20,021 bases of DNA. Origin: Guillardia theta CCMP2712 (taxonomy: Eukaryota > Cryptophyceae > Pyrenomonadales > Geminigeraceae). The stretch covers positions 21,918 to 41,938 of the forward strand of contig NW_005434599.1 of assembly GCF_000315625.1 (NCBI RefSeq), written 5' to 3'. The position numbers were made by a program, and so were the translations under genes. Within the stretch, counting starts at the first letter, position 1. The number at the start of each line of letters is the position of its first letter. Shown piece after piece: positions 17,941 to 20,021 of the stretch. The notes under the pieces were generated by a model, which saw only the letters and a list, made by a program, of their open reading frames with translations, had not been told where the DNA came from and ran no database searches.

Positions 17941-19718
17941 ATGTCTGTCAACTCGGATGATCGCAGCGGGTTCACCAGGGCGCAGCAACTCTGGAGGAGA
18001 GGATTCAACAAGGTCAAGTATCTGATGCCCGCGATGGTGAACTTGAGAAGTTCAAAGAGGAAGAGTTCACAAGTCGACGACCTCGCGTCTCTCCTGCTGA
18101 ACTCTCAAGACCTTCCGTCTCGTCCTTCTCGCCTTGCTCTTCCTCACGGCCACTTGAGCGCTTCAGAGGTTGGCAGGCTCTACGCAGAAAACGAGCTGAG
18201 CAGGGGCAACATGACAGCTGAAAAGTGGAACGACGCCTTGAGCACGTCGAGCTTGTTCGATGTCAGGCAAGGAGGAGACAAGATCTTCCTGCGGTCAGGC
18301 GGCTACTGCTACCCAACTCATCGTCGAGCTGTCGCGAGCAAGAGCTGGTACGGGAGGGTGGGGCACACCTGCATGGCTGGACTGGAGGACTTCCAGGTGG
18401 ACTTGAGCAAGGGCATGGCTTCGCGTCCTGCTGGGCCCTGGCTGCTACTTCCCTCCCGTCCTTCCACCTCGCGCAACTTTGAGAGGATCGTTAGAAGTTC
18501 TCCTGCGCTGAGGAAGACACCCGTGCGAGAGCGAGACGCGCAGGCGATGCAGCGATACAAGCCGGAAGTTCTGTACGAGGACCTTCGACAGTTCCAGTCA
18601 TGCTTCATGCGCCTGTCTTACGAGGGTTCTGCGCCGGCGGAGGAGGAGAAGTCGACTGAGGTCGACATCTCGCGCTTCAACCGGCTGTACCGAGAGCTCA
18701 AGACCGATGTGTTCCTGCAAATCCTCGACAAGATCAACACGGTGACAAGATACTTCGTTGCTATCAAGATCTCGCGAGAGGAAAACGAGGTGAAAGAAAG
18801 AGATCATGAGGTGCAGAAGTCTCGTAGGAAATGGGAGAAGATCATGTTGGAGATCGAGATCGAGAAGTCAGAAGCTGACGAGGCTCAAGCGCGAGTGATG
18901 AAAGAAAAGGCTGAATTTGAAAGAGTGAGTTCACATTGCCCAACACTCAATAGCACGCCCTTCCTCCTCCTCCTCCTCCTCCTCCTCCTCCTCCTCCTCC
19001 AATCCATTCCCACCTTTCTAACTTGTTTGATCAGGCTGAAGCCGTGATTGAGAAGAACCAGAGCGAGCTGCAGGAGCTGAGAGAGGCAGCTGAGAAAGAC
19101 GGAGTCATCGACGACGAGGAGGAGGCTGCGATACGTAGGATGGAGATCAAACTCCAGGTTGACAGCGTCAGGCTCCGCAAGGAGCGGGAGGAGTACCTGG
19201 ATTGGAAGAAGAGGAGCGAGAAGGAGCTAGAAGATTATCTGAGGGCGCGTCAGAAAGTTTTCTCTCTCAGCGACTACGAGGAGCTCATGAAAGCCAAGGA
19301 AGCATTCAATCATAAGCTTGAGATGCTCAAGGGAAACATGAGCCATCGAGCCGTCTCGGTTCGACCCTCCTCCTTCTCACACTCTATCTTATCTTTATGC
19401 TGCTCCTCCATCTGAACAATCTTCTTCTCCTCCTCTTCCTACTACTTCACCTGGGCTCCCTGCTTCTGCTGTCTGCACCTCTTTCTCCTCCTTCCTGTAA
19501 ACTCTTCTCGCAGTGCATCTTGCAAGTTCTTGCAGACGCGAAGGAAGCGGAAACAGACTATCTGGGTATCAGCATCCTCTCCCTCTCCCTCCTCCTGCTC
19601 GCTGACAGCACGACAGACTCACAGATCTTTGAAAACCCCAAGAGAAAACTCGTCAAGATTGTCACCCCCAACGGAAGCTGCTACGAGGGCCAGTGGGAGG
19701 GAGGCGCGCACGGACATG
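17941..19718 (+). CDS. Coiled-coil protein with MORN repeat (3' end outside window)
   Basis: Exons inferred: 17941-18924, 19035-19358, 19514-19565, 19617-19718, phases consistent, last donor CATG|GTAAGA. Start ATG 17941 opens a 328-codon first exon. Residues 1-200 have no family I recognise, with Arg/Ser-rich stretches. From about residue 280 to 435 there is a strongly charged helix (EENEVKERDHEVQKSRRKWE, EKSEADEAQARVMKEKAEFE, EAAIRRMEIKLQVDSVRLRK), a likely coiled coil. The fourth exon ends in SCYEGQWEGGAHGHG, the consensus of a MORN repeat (YEGxWxxGxxHGxG). MORN repeats usually occur in series and bind lipids or organise cytoskeletal and flagellar structures, so more are expected beyond 20021. 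At the second junction GTCTCG (19353) and GTTCGA (19359) are both in-phase donors. Confidence 0.7.
18962..19001 (+). repeat. (CCT)n microsatellite in an intron
   Basis: A run of CCT trinucleotides about 36 bases long in the first intron (18925-19034) of the MORN gene. It probably doubles as the polypyrimidine tract of the acceptor TTTGATCAG. Reading through it gives poly-Leu, a sign that the segment is spliced out. Confidence 0.9.
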
Positions 19719-20021
19719 GTAAGAGGGAGGTAGGGGGAGGAGTGACAGAAGTCGGAGGAGGAGGGGGGAAGAGGCAGGAGGGGGAGGAGGAGATAAAAGG
19801 AGGAGGAGGAGGAGGGGGAGGAGGAGGAGGAGGAAAAAAGGTGTATCTAAAACTCTGCAGGGGTTCAGAAGCTGCTGCACTTTTGACTTTGACGTATCTG
19901 GGGAGAGTTCCAGCAGGATCTCCACGACGCCGCGGAGGGATCATGATGAACTCAACTTTTCTTTCTCTTTGGGGTACGAGGGAGGAAGGAGGTAGGAGGA
20001 GGAGTAAGGAGGAGCAGGAGG
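19719..20021 (+). other. Purine-rich start of an intron running to the window edge
   Basis: After donor GTAAGAGGG the plus strand is dominated by GGA and GAG repeats (19719-19840 and again at 19978-20021). I found no second MORN exon that continues in frame: the acceptor CTCTGCAG at about 19860 leads to a stop after eight codons. The next exon is probably outside the window. Confidence 0.45.

Noticed and set aside
17559-18017. Minus-strand frame with repeated Ser-Cys-Pro-Val-Leu
   Set aside because: Generated by the GACAG microsatellite.
19350-19372. tRNA T-arm-like GGTTCGACCC
   Set aside because: No acceptor stem or other arms upstream; it sits at an exon-intron junction of the MORN gene.

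Overview
This is nuclear DNA from a single-celled eukaryote, probably an alga or other protist. Its genes are split by short GT-AG introns (about 40-160 bases), lie close together on both strands, and are separated by microsatellites and pyrimidine-rich stretches. There is no operon layout, ribosome-binding-site pattern, rRNA or recognisable tRNA. A cryptophyte-like alga is my guess from the gene style (small introns, very large PA14 and lectin surface protein), but nothing here fixes the lineage.

Layout, left to right. (1) 1-537 (+): last two exons of an unidentified gene with a Lys-rich then Ser/Asp-rich tail. (2) 538-1399: intergenic, with a GC-rich island and a bulged hairpin. (3) 1400-2920 (+): intronless gene for an NT-C2 domain plus long coiled coil. 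(4) 3035-4145 (-): a six-exon protein alpha-N-terminal methyltransferase (NTMT1 family), convergent with gene 3. (5) 4146-5103: shared upstream region between two divergent genes. (6) 5104-13105 (+): the centrepiece, an 11-exon gene I assemble to 7473 coding bases (2490 residues). It encodes an N-terminal signal/anchor, a C-type lectin domain, three H-type-lectin-like modules, six PA14-like modules, a perfect 15-base (PEPKE) repeat, a pair of 8-cysteine modules, three more PA14-like modules (two of them almost identical in DNA), and a Pro/Ala-rich basic tail. (7) 13387-13643 (-): two weakly supported exons of a possible small gene. (8) 14090-17421 (+): a repeat-riddled locus with candidate 5' exons, a C-free 325-base G-rich satellite, an array of about 12 units of roughly 120 bases that nearly all end in the splice-donor consensus GTAAGT, two copies of a C-x2-C...H...C exon, and then well-supported exons of an acidic protein with cysteine clusters and SUMO-interaction-like motifs. 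(9) 17422-17940: intergenic, with a strong bulged hairpin and a (GACAG)15 repeat just before the next start codon. (10) 17941 to the right edge (+): coiled-coil protein with a MORN repeat, running out of the window.

The genes do not form one pathway. The PA14/lectin protein looks like a secreted or surface glycan-binding adhesin. The other proteins appear to be intracellular: N-terminal methylation, membrane/cytoskeleton adaptor, possible nuclear SUMO reader, MORN scaffold. The most unusual material is the internal architecture and recent duplication of the adhesin, and the satellite made of splice-donor-bearing units around the zinc/SIM gene.
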